NCBI RefSeq assembly: GCF_023016045.1
Contig: NZ_JALKAP010000001.1
Span: forward strand, 186,001-250,000
Direction: 5' to 3'
DNA length: 64,000 bases
Source of the DNA: Marinobacter sp. S6332
Lineage (GTDB): Bacteria > Pseudomonadota > Gammaproteobacteria > Pseudomonadales > Oleiphilaceae
Shown: positions 17,091 to 26,452 of the stretch, piece after piece
Position numbering within the stretch: the stretch's first letter is position 1
Layout: every line of letters begins with the position of its first letter
Program-made: the position numbers and the translations under genes
The notes under the pieces: generated by a model
Seen by the model: only the letters and a program-made list of their open reading frames with translations
Told to the model about the DNA's origin: nothing
Database searches by the model: none

Positions 17091-18134
17091 CTAGTTTTTA
17101 AAAGGCCATAAACTGAAAAAGCGCCGAATGCGGTGCCAAATCTCCGCCAGCCCATGCGGTTCAAAAATAAGAAAACCGACAATCAGGACACCGAAAATGA
17201 TCTCTAGCATGGGTGACATGAATATCGGTGCGTTCGGATAAAATGGCGTTAAAGCTGCGGTGAGCAGTTTCAGAGCTTCAGGAATCAGCGTCATAAAAGC
17301 CGCGCCCAGAATACCGCCCAATAGATTGCCCATACCGCCGACAATCACGGCGGCCAGATAAAAGATAGACATCGAGAGCGGGAAGCTCTCTGGCGTGACC
17401 ACCCGGTAAAAATAGGCAAACAAGCCGCCCGCTACACCGGCATAAAACGAGCTTAGAGCGAAAGACATCAGCTTGTAGCGCAAAAGGTTAATGCCGAGTA
17501 TTTCCGCCGAAATATCCCGGTCCCGGATTGCGATAAAAGCACGGCCCGTGCGGGTTCGGAATATGTTGGTGGCACCAAAAACCATGAGTACCGCCAACGG
17601 CACAATGATGAAGTACATCTCAAAATCGCTTTGGAAGCTGAGCCCGAACAAGTGGGCAGGCTCCAGACTTAACCCGCCCATTCCGCCGGTTACAGACTCC
17701 CACTCGGCAAAGATAAAGTGCAGAAATACACTGGCGGCCAGAGTCGCAATCGCGAGATAAAGCCCCTTTACACGCAAAGACGGAAGTCCCACGAGAATAC
17801 CTACTGCTGCGGCAAGCAGCCCGGCGAGCAAAAGCGTCACAGGGAAAGGCAAGGCCGAGTTCGCAGACAACCAAGCGACCGTATAGCCACCCACTCCCAT
17901 AAAGCCCGCCTGCCCGAGAGAAATCAGGCCGGTAAAACCGGTAAGGATGTTAAGGCCCGTGGTGCTTATAACCGCAATGCCCACCATGCAGCCCAAATAC
18001 AACAAATAGGCGTCGGCCATAAAGGGGAACACTGCCAGCACCAGCAGTAAAACAGCGAACCAGACTTTTTGGGTAGAGCTCTTCCAGATAGCCTCATCGG
18101 CCTCATAGCTCTGTTTTGCGTCACCAATGCGCAT
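17091..18134 (-). CDS. livM: branched-chain-type ABC transporter permease LivM
   Basis: The protein has 347 residues with eight to ten membrane helices. Family motifs include GLNILTGFTGLISLGQAGFM and the cytoplasmic loop RTRTGRAFIAIRDRDISAEI, which contacts the ATPase. It forms the channel with LivH. One base separates it from livH upstream, and 36 bases from the binding-protein gene downstream. Confidence 0.9.
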   Translation of the reverse strand: MRIGDAKQSYEADEAIWKSSTQKVWFAVLLLVLAVFPFMADAYLLYLGCMVGIAVISTTGLNILTGFTGLISLGQAGFMGVGGYTVAWLSANSALPFPVTLLLAGLLAAAVGILVGLPSLRVKGLYLAIATLAASVFLHFIFAEWESVTGGMGGLSLEPAHLFGLSFQSDFEMYFIIVPLAVLMVFGATNIFRTRTGRAFIAIRDRDISAEILGINLLRYKLMSFALSSFYAGVAGGLFAYFYRVVTPESFPLSMSIFYLAAVIVGGMGNLLGGILGAAFMTLIPEALKLLTAALTPFYPNAPIFMSPMLEIIFGVLIVGFLIFEPHGLAEIWHRIRRFFSLWPFKN

Positions 18135-18135
18135 C

Positions 18136-19014
18136 TTATACTCGCTCTATATCGTGGGTGCCGAAAAGGCCATAAGGACGGAAAACCAGAATGACCGCCA
18201 GCACCGCGAAAGTTGCTGGCATACGGTACTCGCCGCCCAAATAGGCGCCTGCAACGGTTTCCAGCCAACCTATGAATACACCGGCAACCAGAGCACCAAC
18301 GATGCTGTCGAGCCCTCCAACAATCACTACCACCAGAACACTCAGGCCGATGGCGCCAAACTGTGGGCTCAATCCACCGGTTGCCGCTACCAGAACACCC
18401 GCCAGCGACGCGGCGAGAGAACCAAACACCCACGCCAGATTAAACACCCTGCGCACGTTGATGCCCATGGAGTAAGCGGCTGCCTGATCCGAAGCGGTAG
18501 CGCGCAGCGCAACGCCACCCCGGGAAAAGCGGAAGTACAGCAGGTAAATGATGAGCATTGCTGCACCAATGAGAAAGCCGTAGGCGATCTTTGGCGCCAG
18601 ATACATTTCACCGATGAAAACCGGTTTGCGGGGCAGAAAGTCTGGCAAGAGCTGGGGGTCTGCCCCCCAGATCATCTCTACCACTCCCACCAGAATACTA
18701 GCGATTCCGATGGTGACCATAACCACGGAAATAGATGATTCCCCCAGCATCGGGCGGATCATAACTTTTTCGATCACGCCGCCGAGCAGGCTTCCGCCAA
18801 GAACCGCCAGCGGCAGAGCGACCCAAGGCGACATTTCCATGCCTCCGGCAAAGGCTAGAAACAGGTAGGCCGCGAACATCATGATCTCGCCAATGGCGAA
18901 GTTGATGACTCGAGTCGCTTTATAAATGATTACGAAACCCAGCCCGATCAGGGCGTAAAGACCGCCCATCGCCAAGCCTGCGAGGCTGATTTCCCCGAAA
19001 AATAACCAGTCCAC
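18136..19014 (-). CDS. livH: branched-chain-type ABC transporter permease LivH
   Basis: The protein has 292 residues and about eight membrane helices. The opening GLAMGGLYALIGLGFVIIYK and the loop LRATASDQAAAYSMGINVRR are characteristic of LivH. It starts with GTG at 19014-19012, exactly adjacent to the livG stop (19015-19017). It is the second permease of the importer. Confidence 0.9.
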   Translation of the reverse strand: MDWLFFGEISLAGLAMGGLYALIGLGFVIIYKATRVINFAIGEIMMFAAYLFLAFAGGMEMSPWVALPLAVLGGSLLGGVIEKVMIRPMLGESSISVVMVTIGIASILVGVVEMIWGADPQLLPDFLPRKPVFIGEMYLAPKIAYGFLIGAAMLIIYLLYFRFSRGGVALRATASDQAAAYSMGINVRRVFNLAWVFGSLAASLAGVLVAATGGLSPQFGAIGLSVLVVVIVGGLDSIVGALVAGVFIGWLETVAGAYLGGEYRMPATFAVLAVILVFRPYGLFGTHDIERV

Positions 19015-19830
19015 TCAAGCTACCTCGCGTTCTGGGTTCAGTTTCTTACGCAGGCTGTCCATATCGCTAGTGCCCAGATAGGCTTCGATAACCTGCTGGT
19101 TGTTCTGCACGTCTGCAGGCAAGCCTTCTGCAATCACTTGACCGAAATTAAGCACGGCGATGTGATCGGAAATATCCATGACCATGCCCATGTCATGCTC
19201 CACCATCAGCACGGTTACACCCCACTCTTCTCGAATATCCAGAATAAACCGGGCCATATCTTCTTTTTCTTCACGGTTCATTCCTGCAACCGGCTCATCC
19301 AACAAAAGCACCTTGGGCCGCATAGCCAGAGCGCGGGCCAGCTCTACGCGCTTTTGCAAGCCATAGGACAAGTTGGCAACCGGCTGACGCCTAATATGGT
19401 CAATTTCCAGAAAATCGATGATATGGCGCTCCACTTCCTCGCGTACCGCCATCTCCTCGCGGCGCGCAGCACCGAAATAAGCCAGAGAGCCCAGCAGGCC
19501 GCTTTTCATGTGTACATGAGCACCCAGCTTGATGTTATCGAGCACCGTCATGCCTCTAAATAGTGCAATATTCTGGAAGGTGCGAGCCAGACCCATGGCA
19601 GCACGTACCGGTGGTTTTACCCCCGTAAGTGCCTTGCCCTGATAACTGATAGTGCCTTGCTGGGGTTTATAGAAGCCGGAGATACAGTTAAAGAGAGAAG
19701 TCTTGCCAGCGCCATTGGGCCCGATCACAGTTGTTACTGTGTTTTCTGGCACGCGGAAACTGACACCCTGCAGCGCCTTAACACCGCCGAACGAAAGCGA
19801 AAGATTACTTATTTCGAGGATACTGGACAT
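19015..19830 (-). CDS. livG: branched-chain-type ABC transporter ATP-binding protein LivG
   Basis: The start is taken at the ATG 19830-19828, preceded by GGGGAATA, giving 271 residues; a frame four codons longer lacks a site. Motifs: Walker A GPNGAGKTS, signature LSYGLQKRVELA, Walker B VLLLDEPVAGM, and the LivG-specific MGLARTFQNIALF. First gene of the operon livG-livH-livM-binding protein-livF-acyl-CoA synthetase. Confidence 0.9.
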   Translation of the reverse strand: MSSILEISNLSLSFGGVKALQGVSFRVPENTVTTVIGPNGAGKTSLFNCISGFYKPQQGTISYQGKALTGVKPPVRAAMGLARTFQNIALFRGMTVLDNIKLGAHVHMKSGLLGSLAYFGAARREEMAVREEVERHIIDFLEIDHIRRQPVANLSYGLQKRVELARALAMRPKVLLLDEPVAGMNREEKEDMARFILDIREEWGVTVLMVEHDMGMVMDISDHIAVLNFGQVIAEGLPADVQNNQQVIEAYLGTSDMDSLRKKLNPEREVA

Positions 19831-19984
19831 TATTCCCCGCACATGAGCGATTATGTTTATTGTTGTTTACGTTAACGTCAGGTTATCTTCCTGAGCAGGA
19901 ATAAAGTAGCCTAATTTCAACATAAAAACCAAGACTGTCTGTTCAATGAATTTTTGAACGGGCTTTACGACGGAATCCAGGACC

Positions 19985-20779
19985 ATGACAATCAGCCCGT
20001 TAATCTCTGAGTTTGACGCCCAAACCGGTGTAGCAACCCTGACCTTTAACCGCCCCGAAGTACTTAATGCGATCAGCATACCCATGGCGGAGGCATTTTT
20101 GGCGGCAGTAAAAACACTGCGCAGCCAGCCAGGGTTACGCTGCATCGTACTGACAGGGGCCGGAAGAGCCTTTATGGCCGGTGGCGACGTTGCCAGCATG
20201 GTAGGCACACCGGAACAGAACAGAGACTTTATTAACGGGTTGCTGGTGCCCCTCAACGAAGCGATTCTTTTATTGCGGAGCATCGATGCGCCGATGGTTG
20301 CCGCAGTGAGGGGCCCGGCGGCTGGCGCCGGGCTCAGCCTAGCGCTGATGGCAGACATCATCGTGGCGGAAGATCGGGCAAAGTTTCTTATCGCCTACAA
20401 CGGGATAGGTGCGGTGCCCGACTGCGGCTGCACCTGGTTCCTGCCGCACAAGGCAGGCGCTACCCGGGCCGCTGAAATGATGATGCTTGGCCGACAACTT
20501 ACCGCTGAAGAGGCGCAAAGCTGGGGCTTGATAACCCGTGTCGCGCCCTCAGATTCTTATGACGAAGTTCTGGCAAGCACAATCAAGCAGGTTGCCAGCG
20601 GCCCGACCAAGGCTTTTGGTGCCTTTCGCCAACTCATTGATCAGGCCGGTGGTCGATCCCTGGCCGAACAACTTGAGGCTGAGAGGCAAGCCTTTCTCAA
20701 GATTGCGCACACAGGCGATTTTAACGAAGGTGTATCGGCGTTTCTCGCCAAGCGACCCGCCGCTTTTTCCGGCAGCTAA
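19985..20779 (+). CDS. enoyl-CoA hydratase/isomerase (PaaG-like)
   Basis: The protein has 264 residues of the crotonase fold. The oxyanion-hole segments are GRAFMAGGDVASM and RGPAAGAGLSLAL. The acidic residue in GAVPDCGCTWFLP matches the position of the catalytic Asp in PaaG-type isomerases, rather than the Glu pair of classic hydratases. It probably acts on an unsaturated acyl-CoA. It is transcribed away from the liv/acyl-CoA synthetase operon, whose product it could process. The ATG at 19985 follows CAGGACC closely. Confidence 0.85.
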   Translation: MTISPLISEFDAQTGVATLTFNRPEVLNAISIPMAEAFLAAVKTLRSQPGLRCIVLTGAGRAFMAGGDVASMVGTPEQNRDFINGLLVPLNEAILLLRSIDAPMVAAVRGPAAGAGLSLALMADIIVAEDRAKFLIAYNGIGAVPDCGCTWFLPHKAGATRAAEMMMLGRQLTAEEAQSWGLITRVAPSDSYDEVLASTIKQVASGPTKAFGAFRQLIDQAGGRSLAEQLEAERQAFLKIAHTGDFNEGVSAFLAKRPAAFSGS

Positions 20780-20840
20780 AATCACTTTTCTGGGGCGTTA
20801 GCAAAGCGGTTGCGCGCTTCGGCGAGACCATGAAGAAGTA

Positions 20841-21626
20841 TTATCTGGAGCTAGCCTTCTGCCAAAGCGTCAGCTCCGAAAAGCTGTGCTGAAACTTGTT
20901 GCGCGTCTCGCGGATAACAAATGGCAGGCTTCTGGATTCCAGTGCCAGCGTGAAGTGCGGTGCCAGCATGTCACGGAGCCCGTCGAGGGTGGTGTAGTCT
21001 TCCCCGTCTTTCTCGAAGCCTCCCACCCATTTTTCCTTTGGCGTATGATCTTCCAGCCAGGTGTATGGTGAGGCGATCAGCAGTAGCCCGTTCTCATTAA
21101 GTCGCTCGTGAATGCGGGTCAGAAAAAGGGAGGGATCATAGAGCCGGTCAATCAGGTTACCGGCCAGAACCAGATCATACCCGGTGAATTCAGGATTCAG
21201 GTCGCAGGCGTCCCCCTGATGGAAGGCCACTTTCCCTGCGGTATCTTCAAGGCCGAGTGACGCCAAAGAGCGCTCCTGATAACTCACCAGCGCCCCTTCT
21301 TCCGGGCGGGCATAGCGAACTACCTTGTCCCGGGCCATCACCTGACATTGCTCGACGAACTTGTGGGAAAAATCGATACCGTCCACATGGGCAAATGCCC
21401 GCGCCAGCTCAAAAGTGGTGCGCCCACAGGCACAGCCAATATCCAAAGCCCGACCCAAAGTGCGACCATCCATGGCATCCAGCGCCACTTTTGCCAGCCC
21501 CCTCGGGAAATTGGCCTCACCGTGCCACTGTTCACCAAAGTGGAACTCCAGATACTGGGCCAGCGTAGTGTCGTCTTCGTAGTAGGCGCTTTGCTGCACG
21601 ATCGCTTCCTTCACATTAGTGGGCAT
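20841..21626 (-). CDS. SAM-dependent methyltransferase resembling the OvoA C-terminal domain
   Basis: The protein has 261 residues of class I Rossmann methyltransferase, with motif [17 protein letters not shown]. The opening ([20 protein letters not shown], then NFPRGLAK), GIDFSHKF and the late [19 protein letters not shown] resemble the family called putative 4-mercaptohistidine N1-methyltransferase, normally the C-terminal domain of the ovothiol enzyme OvoA. Here it is a separate gene; the sulfoxide synthase part is not in this window. Without that partner, ovothiol synthesis is only a hypothesis. Divergent from the LLM oxidoreductase, 78 bases away. Confidence 0.68.
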   Translation of the reverse strand: MPTNVKEAIVQQSAYYEDDTTLAQYLEFHFGEQWHGEANFPRGLAKVALDAMDGRTLGRALDIGCACGRTTFELARAFAHVDGIDFSHKFVEQCQVMARDKVVRYARPEEGALVSYQERSLASLGLEDTAGKVAFHQGDACDLNPEFTGYDLVLAGNLIDRLYDPSLFLTRIHERLNENGLLLIASPYTWLEDHTPKEKWVGGFEKDGEDYTTLDGLRDMLAPHFTLALESRSLPFVIRETRNKFQHSFSELTLWQKASSR

Positions 21627-21704
21627 GCATTACACGGGTATCAGTGCCCCACCCAATTTGAGATGGTTTGGGGTAGCACCGGCTTCAAGTGCTATCCTAG
21701 CATT

Positions 21705-22697
21705 ATGAGCAACCAACCTGACTACTCACTACTCGAACTTGCCTCGGTTCGCGAAGGCGATTCCGTGGGCAATACGCTGGCGAACAGCGTGGCCTATGCC
21801 CAGCACGCTGAAAAGCTGGGTTTCAAACGATTTTGGCTGGCTGAGCACCACAATATGGAGGGCATCAGCAGTTCTGCCACCTCGGTACTGATTGGCCATA
21901 TTGCCGGTAAAACCCAAACCATTCGAGTCGGTTCCGGCGGTGTGATGTTGCCCAACCACCCACCGCTGGTGATTGCCGAGCAGTTTGGAACTCTGGACAG
22001 TCTGTACCCCGGCAGAATCGACCTAGGGCTTGGCAGAGCCCCGGGCACAGATCCGATTACAGCGCGCGCCCTGCGCCGGGACGGTCTGGGTGCCGAACAG
22101 TTTCCGGAAGATGTGGCACAGCTGCAATCTTTGCTGGGACCTCTAAAGCCCGGTCAACCAGTCAAAGCCATTCCCGGCGCTGGCACCAAGGTGCCCATTT
22201 GGTTGCTCGGCTCCAGCCTTTACAGCGCCCAGCTAGCGGCCATGCGGGGATTACCCTATGCCTTTGCGGGGCACTTTGCTCCGCGACTTTACCGCGAAGC
22301 CCTAGCGGTGTACCGGGACAACTTCCAACCCTCCGAACAACTGCAACACCCCTACACCATTCTGGCGGTTCCCGCAGTGCCTGCTGACACAGTGGAAGAG
22401 GCAAGACACTTGGCAACCACCAGTTACCAGCGCATCCTCGCGCTTTTTCGTGGACAACCTCTGTGGATGAAGGCGCCAGTTGAGTCTATGGATGGATTGT
22501 GGAATGCAGGTGAGCGGGCTGGAGTGAAGGATTTTCTGGCACTTCAACTGCTCGGCGATGCCACAGCTATCCTGAGCCAGCTTGATGAATTGCTGGCGAG
22601 CGCAACGGTGGATGAGGTGATGTTCACAGTGGACATTTATGATCCGGAAAAGCGCCGCCATGCGCTCGATATACTTGATGAAACCCGAAGGGGTTAA
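21705..22697 (+). CDS. LLM-class (luciferase-like) flavin-dependent oxidoreductase
   Basis: The protein has 330 residues, from the ATG at 21705. An in-frame opening reaches 21348 but runs antisense through the methyltransferase gene, so the long start is rejected. Motifs: [47 protein letters not shown]. These mark the bacterial luciferase-like TIM-barrel family (YhbW/MsnO8-like), which uses FMNH2 and O2. The substrate is unknown. Six bases separate it from the following hydrolase gene, so the two are co-transcribed. Confidence 0.88.
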   Translation: MSNQPDYSLLELASVREGDSVGNTLANSVAYAQHAEKLGFKRFWLAEHHNMEGISSSATSVLIGHIAGKTQTIRVGSGGVMLPNHPPLVIAEQFGTLDSLYPGRIDLGLGRAPGTDPITARALRRDGLGAEQFPEDVAQLQSLLGPLKPGQPVKAIPGAGTKVPIWLLGSSLYSAQLAAMRGLPYAFAGHFAPRLYREALAVYRDNFQPSEQLQHPYTILAVPAVPADTVEEARHLATTSYQRILALFRGQPLWMKAPVESMDGLWNAGERAGVKDFLALQLLGDATAILSQLDELLASATVDEVMFTVDIYDPEKRRHALDILDETRRG

Positions 22698-22703
22698 GCC
22701 ACT

Positions 22704-23246
22704 ATGCCAACAAGCATCACCCACGTTTTTCTGTCTCACGGCCTTGAGAGCGGTCCTGGCGGCACTAAAATTCAGGCCCTGAAAGCGGTAGCTGAATCTT
22801 TTGAACAGGTTCAGGCCCACGCCATTGATCACCGCAGTAGCAAAGACCCGGAAATTCGTCTTGCTCAAATGCAAGATGCGATTTCTGCCAGTGGCGCGAA
22901 TCCAGACAGGATTATTCTTGCAGGCTCCAGCATGGGTGGCTGGGTCTGCGCCCAAACCAGTGCACAGAGGGCTGTTCTCGGATGTTTTTTACTCGCACCC
23001 GCTTTGGCTATGCCTGACTACCCGCAATCCAGCCCTCGTATTCAGGCCAAACATGTACAGATTATCCACGGATGGGATGACGATGTTGTTCCGCCAATGC
23101 CAGTGATAGAGCTGGCCCGGCAACAGGCGCTCCCTATTCTGATGCTACCCGATGGCCATCGCCTTGCAAGCAGCCTTGAGCGGATCACGGAAGAGTTCCG
23201 CACCTTCCTTTTAAGGGTTGGCTCTGGCTCAACAGAAGCCGTCTGA
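22704..23246 (+). CDS. small alpha/beta hydrolase (YqiA/YcfP-like)
   Basis: The protein has 180 residues. The nucleophile elbow is GSSMGG (S76), the acid lies in IIHGWDDDVV and the histidine in LPDGHRL, giving a full catalytic triad. The short single-domain layout resembles the YqiA/RBBP9 esterase families. Substrate unknown. It follows the LLM oxidoreductase in the same unit. Confidence 0.78.
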   Translation: MPTSITHVFLSHGLESGPGGTKIQALKAVAESFEQVQAHAIDHRSSKDPEIRLAQMQDAISASGANPDRIILAGSSMGGWVCAQTSAQRAVLGCFLLAPALAMPDYPQSSPRIQAKHVQIIHGWDDDVVPPMPVIELARQQALPILMLPDGHRLASSLERITEEFRTFLLRVGSGSTEAV

Positions 23247-23349
23247 AAATAAACCAAATCGGTCAATTTCTTGCGAAAGTCGACAAGTTTTGCCAGTCTT
23301 TAGTAATGTAACAATAAATGTATGAAAAAAAACGAACGGAGAAAACCCG

Positions 23350-24378
23350 ATGAGTAGCATGAGTAAATTCAAGAAACTGGCCGGAATTTCAGCGTTCGCT
23401 TTCGCGGCTATGACCGCAGCAAACTCCGTGAATGCCGCCAACTGGCGCTATGCTCACGAAGAATATGAAGGCGACGTACAGGATGTATACGCATACAAAT
23501 TTAAGGAATATATCGAGGACAATTCCGATCACACCCTACAGATATATCGTTTCGGTGAACTCGGTGAGTCTGATGACATCATGGAGCAAACTCAGGCCGG
23601 TATCCTGAACTTTGTAAACCAGTCACCTGGCTTCACAGGTGCCTTGATTCCCGAAGCACAGATTTTCTTCATTCCTTATCTGATGCCCACCGACATAAAT
23701 ACGGTCATCGAATTCTTCCGTGAAAGTAAGGCCATCAACGAAGACTTTCCGAAGCTCTATGCTGAAAACGGCCTTGAGCTTCTGCAGATGTACCCGGAGG
23801 GTGAGTTTGTTATCACTCTGGACGAGCCAGTCACCACTCCTGAGGGCATGAAGAATAAGAAAATTCGGGTTATGACCAACCCATTGCTGTCGGAAACTTA
23901 TTCCGCATTCGGCGCAACACCCACGCCGCTGCCCTGGGGTGAAGTTTACGGCGCACTTCAAACCAACATGATCAACGGTCAGGAAAATCCAATTTTTTGG
24001 ATCGAATCCGGCGGGCTCTATGAAGTATCCCCGAATTTGGTCTATACCGGTCACGGCTGGTTCACTACAGCGGCTATGGCCAACAAAGACTTCTACGACG
24101 GTCTGCCTAAGAAAGACAAAAAGCTTATTCAGGACGCCGCAGATTATGCCTTTGAGAAAATCATCGTTCACATTGATGGTTTAGCAGACGAAGCTCTCGC
24201 AAAAATACAAGCGGCCAGTGACGAAGTTACTGTAACGCGACTGAATGACGAGCAGATCAAAGCGTTCAAGGCACGGGCGCCGCAGGTTGAGAAGAAGTTC
24301 ATTGAGATGACTGGCCAAGGCGGTAAAGACCTGCTTAACCAGTTTAAGAAAGACCTTAAAGACGTGCAGAGCAACTAA
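23350..24378 (+). CDS. teaA: ectoine TRAP transporter substrate-binding protein TeaA
   Basis: The protein has 342 residues. The signal peptide ends near NSVNA (residue 29), and the mature protein begins ANWRYAHEEYEGDVQDV. This opening, FGELGESDDIMEQTQ, FFIPYLMPTDINTV and PLPWGEVYGALQTN closely resemble Halomonas elongata TeaA as I remember it. TeaA binds ectoine and hydroxyectoine in the periplasm for Na+-driven uptake, used for osmoprotection and recovery of leaked solute. The full teaABCD order including the UspA gene strengthens the call. The ATG at 23350 follows GGAG by about 8 bases. Confidence 0.9.
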   Translation: MSSMSKFKKLAGISAFAFAAMTAANSVNAANWRYAHEEYEGDVQDVYAYKFKEYIEDNSDHTLQIYRFGELGESDDIMEQTQAGILNFVNQSPGFTGALIPEAQIFFIPYLMPTDINTVIEFFRESKAINEDFPKLYAENGLELLQMYPEGEFVITLDEPVTTPEGMKNKKIRVMTNPLLSETYSAFGATPTPLPWGEVYGALQTNMINGQENPIFWIESGGLYEVSPNLVYTGHGWFTTAAMANKDFYDGLPKKDKKLIQDAADYAFEKIIVHIDGLADEALAKIQAASDEVTVTRLNDEQIKAFKARAPQVEKKFIEMTGQGGKDLLNQFKKDLKDVQSN

Positions 24379-24400
24379 TACTTCTACTGCATGTCTTCTG

Positions 24401-24422
24401 CCCGCCGGTATCCACCGGCGGG
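24401..24422 (+). promoter_or_regulatory. GC-rich hairpin between teaA and teaB
   Basis: CCCGCCGGT (24401-24409) and ACCGGCGGG (24414-24422) form a perfect 9-base stem with loop ATCC and no following T-run. Its place between the binding-protein gene and the membrane-subunit genes suggests partial termination or 3' end protection that raises teaA mRNA above teaBCD. This is inferred from position. Confidence 0.6.
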
Positions 24423-24496
24423 TATTCCAATGAACTAATCCCGCCCCGCCAAGCCTCAATGTCCGGTCGGGAGCGACATGATCTGGAGCAGAACCC

Positions 24497-25090
24497 ATGT
24501 CCGAAAACATCCCGGAGTTAGAAGACGACACCGGTACTTTTGAGTCCGGTCTGCCCGGGTTTCTGGGAACCATAGACGGGTGGATTGCCAATGCCGAGGC
24601 CGTGATTTTGGCTGCCGGTATCATCCTCATGGCTATCAACACCTGCGTTAACGTTGTTGCGCGTTTTGTATTTGGAGAGGGGTTCTTCTTCTCCGGTGAG
24701 ATAAACCGTATTCTGATTATTCTGGTTACCTTTGCCGGCATTGGCTACGCCGCTCGCTACGGAAGGCACATACGTATGTCTGCCGTTTACGACGCGCTTC
24801 CAACCAAGGGCCGCAAAGTGCTTATGATTTTTATTGCCCTGTTCACGTCAGCGGTGATGTTCTTCCTCTGCTACCACTCGTACGGTTACATAGAAACACT
24901 GTACAGTCGGGGCCGTATTTTGCCTGCACTGGGGTTTGAAATCTGGTGGATTTATATCTGGGTTCCCGTGGGTTTCGCAGTGACCGGTATTCAATACCTC
25001 CTTACCGCTGTTAAGAACTTCACCAGTGAAGATGTTTATCTCTCGACCGGTGTTATCGATGGTTACGCAGATTCAGAATCGGAAGTCTGA
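24497..25090 (+). CDS. teaB: ectoine TRAP transporter small membrane subunit TeaB
   Basis: The protein has 197 residues with four membrane helices, of the DctQ type. The segment [21 protein letters not shown] is characteristic of the small TRAP subunit. It pairs with TeaC. GGAG precedes the ATG; 118 bases holding the hairpin separate it from teaA. Confidence 0.88.
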   Translation: MSENIPELEDDTGTFESGLPGFLGTIDGWIANAEAVILAAGIILMAINTCVNVVARFVFGEGFFFSGEINRILIILVTFAGIGYAARYGRHIRMSAVYDALPTKGRKVLMIFIALFTSAVMFFLCYHSYGYIETLYSRGRILPALGFEIWWIYIWVPVGFAVTGIQYLLTAVKNFTSEDVYLSTGVIDGYADSESEV

Positions 25091-25130
25091 TCCGGTTTAA
25101 CTCCGGAAACGATAAAAAAAGGGCATACCT

Positions 25131-26417
25131 ATGGCGACTATATTAATGCTCATCATGATCGGGCTGCTGCTGCTTGGCTTCCCGATGATGATCCCGCTAA
25201 CGACCGCCGCAGTCGTTGGCTTTGTAATGATGTTCGATGGCTTTGGCCAGATGGGCACCTTCATTCAGCAGATGATGGGTGGGATTCGACCAGCCTCACT
25301 CATTGCAGTACCCATGTTCATCCTTGCCGCAGACATCATGACCCGCGGCCAATCTGCAGACCGGCTCATTAATATGGTTATGGCCTTTATCGGCCATATA
25401 AAAGGCGGGCTGGCTATCAGCACCGCAACCTCCTGCACGCTCTTCGGTGCAGTTTCGGGCTCCACTCAGGCAACAGTAGTGGCCGTTGGCTCGCCCTTGC
25501 GCCCTAAAATGCTCAAGGCCGGTTATTCCGACTCCTTTACACTGGCGCTTATCATCAACTCCAGTGACATTGCCTTCCTGATTCCCCCCAGTATCGGCAT
25601 GATTATTTACGGGGTTATCTCGCAAACTTCCATTGCGGAATTGTTCATTGCAGGTGTTGGCCCAGGTATCTTGATCCTGTTTATGTTCTCACTCTACTGC
25701 CTGTTTTACGCTTATAAAAACAATGTACCCACAGAACCCAAGGCAACCTGGCGTGAGCGCGCAGTCTCAATTCGAGATGCAAGCTGGCCACTGTTCTTTC
25801 CAGTCATTATTGTCGGCGGTATCTATGGCGGTATTTTTAGCCCAACTGAAGCAGCAGCTGTTTGCGTGCTGTATGCCTTCTTACTGGAATTCGTTGTATT
25901 TCGCTCGCTGAAACTTGGTGAGGTTTACAAGATAGCCAAGTCTACTGGACTGATTACCGCTGTGGTATTTATCCTTGTGGCTGTGGGCAACGGTTTCTCC
26001 TGGATTATCTCCTTTGCCCAGATCCCCCAAGCTATTCTTGAATCTGTTGGTGTAAACGAAGCTGGTCCAATAGGCGTACTTATCGCTATCTGCATTGCCT
26101 TCTTCGTTGCCTGTATGTTTGTTGACCCTATTGTCGTCATTCTGGTACTAACACCAATTTTTGCTCCTGCCATTCAGGCAACAGGACTAGACCCGGTACT
26201 GGTGGGGGTACTTATTACCCTGCAGGTTGCGATTGGATCCGCAACGCCGCCCTTCGGCTGCGACATTTTCACAGCCATTGCAATTTTTAAGCGGCCATAT
26301 ATGGAAGTTATTCGGGGTACGCCACCGTTTATCTTCATGCTGATCGCTGCAGCCGGTCTGATTATTGCGTTTCCTCAGATTGCCCTTTTCTTGCGTGACA
26401 TTGCGTTTGCCGACTAA
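25131..26417 (+). CDS. teaC: ectoine TRAP transporter large membrane subunit TeaC
   Basis: The protein has 428 residues with about 12 membrane helices, of the DctM type, which forms the Na+-coupled substrate path. Family signatures include AVPMFILAADIMTRG, LFGAVSGSTQATVVAVG, FSPTEAAAVCVLYAF and ATPPFGCDIF. It lies 40 bases after teaB and 35 bases before teaD. Confidence 0.9.
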   Translation: MATILMLIMIGLLLLGFPMMIPLTTAAVVGFVMMFDGFGQMGTFIQQMMGGIRPASLIAVPMFILAADIMTRGQSADRLINMVMAFIGHIKGGLAISTATSCTLFGAVSGSTQATVVAVGSPLRPKMLKAGYSDSFTLALIINSSDIAFLIPPSIGMIIYGVISQTSIAELFIAGVGPGILILFMFSLYCLFYAYKNNVPTEPKATWRERAVSIRDASWPLFFPVIIVGGIYGGIFSPTEAAAVCVLYAFLLEFVVFRSLKLGEVYKIAKSTGLITAVVFILVAVGNGFSWIISFAQIPQAILESVGVNEAGPIGVLIAICIAFFVACMFVDPIVVILVLTPIFAPAIQATGLDPVLVGVLITLQVAIGSATPPFGCDIFTAIAIFKRPYMEVIRGTPPFIFMLIAAAGLIIAFPQIALFLRDIAFAD

Positions 26418-26452
26418 CGCGCAACCGGGTCTGGACTTTTAAGGAGAGAACC

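Noticed and set aside
16278-17111. 277-codon frame on the + strand across the binding-protein gene
   Set aside because: It is antisense to a well-supported gene and has no motifs.
21348-21704. Long N-terminal extension of the LLM oxidoreductase frame
   Set aside because: It is antisense to the methyltransferase gene, and the family-like sequence begins at the ATG at 21705.
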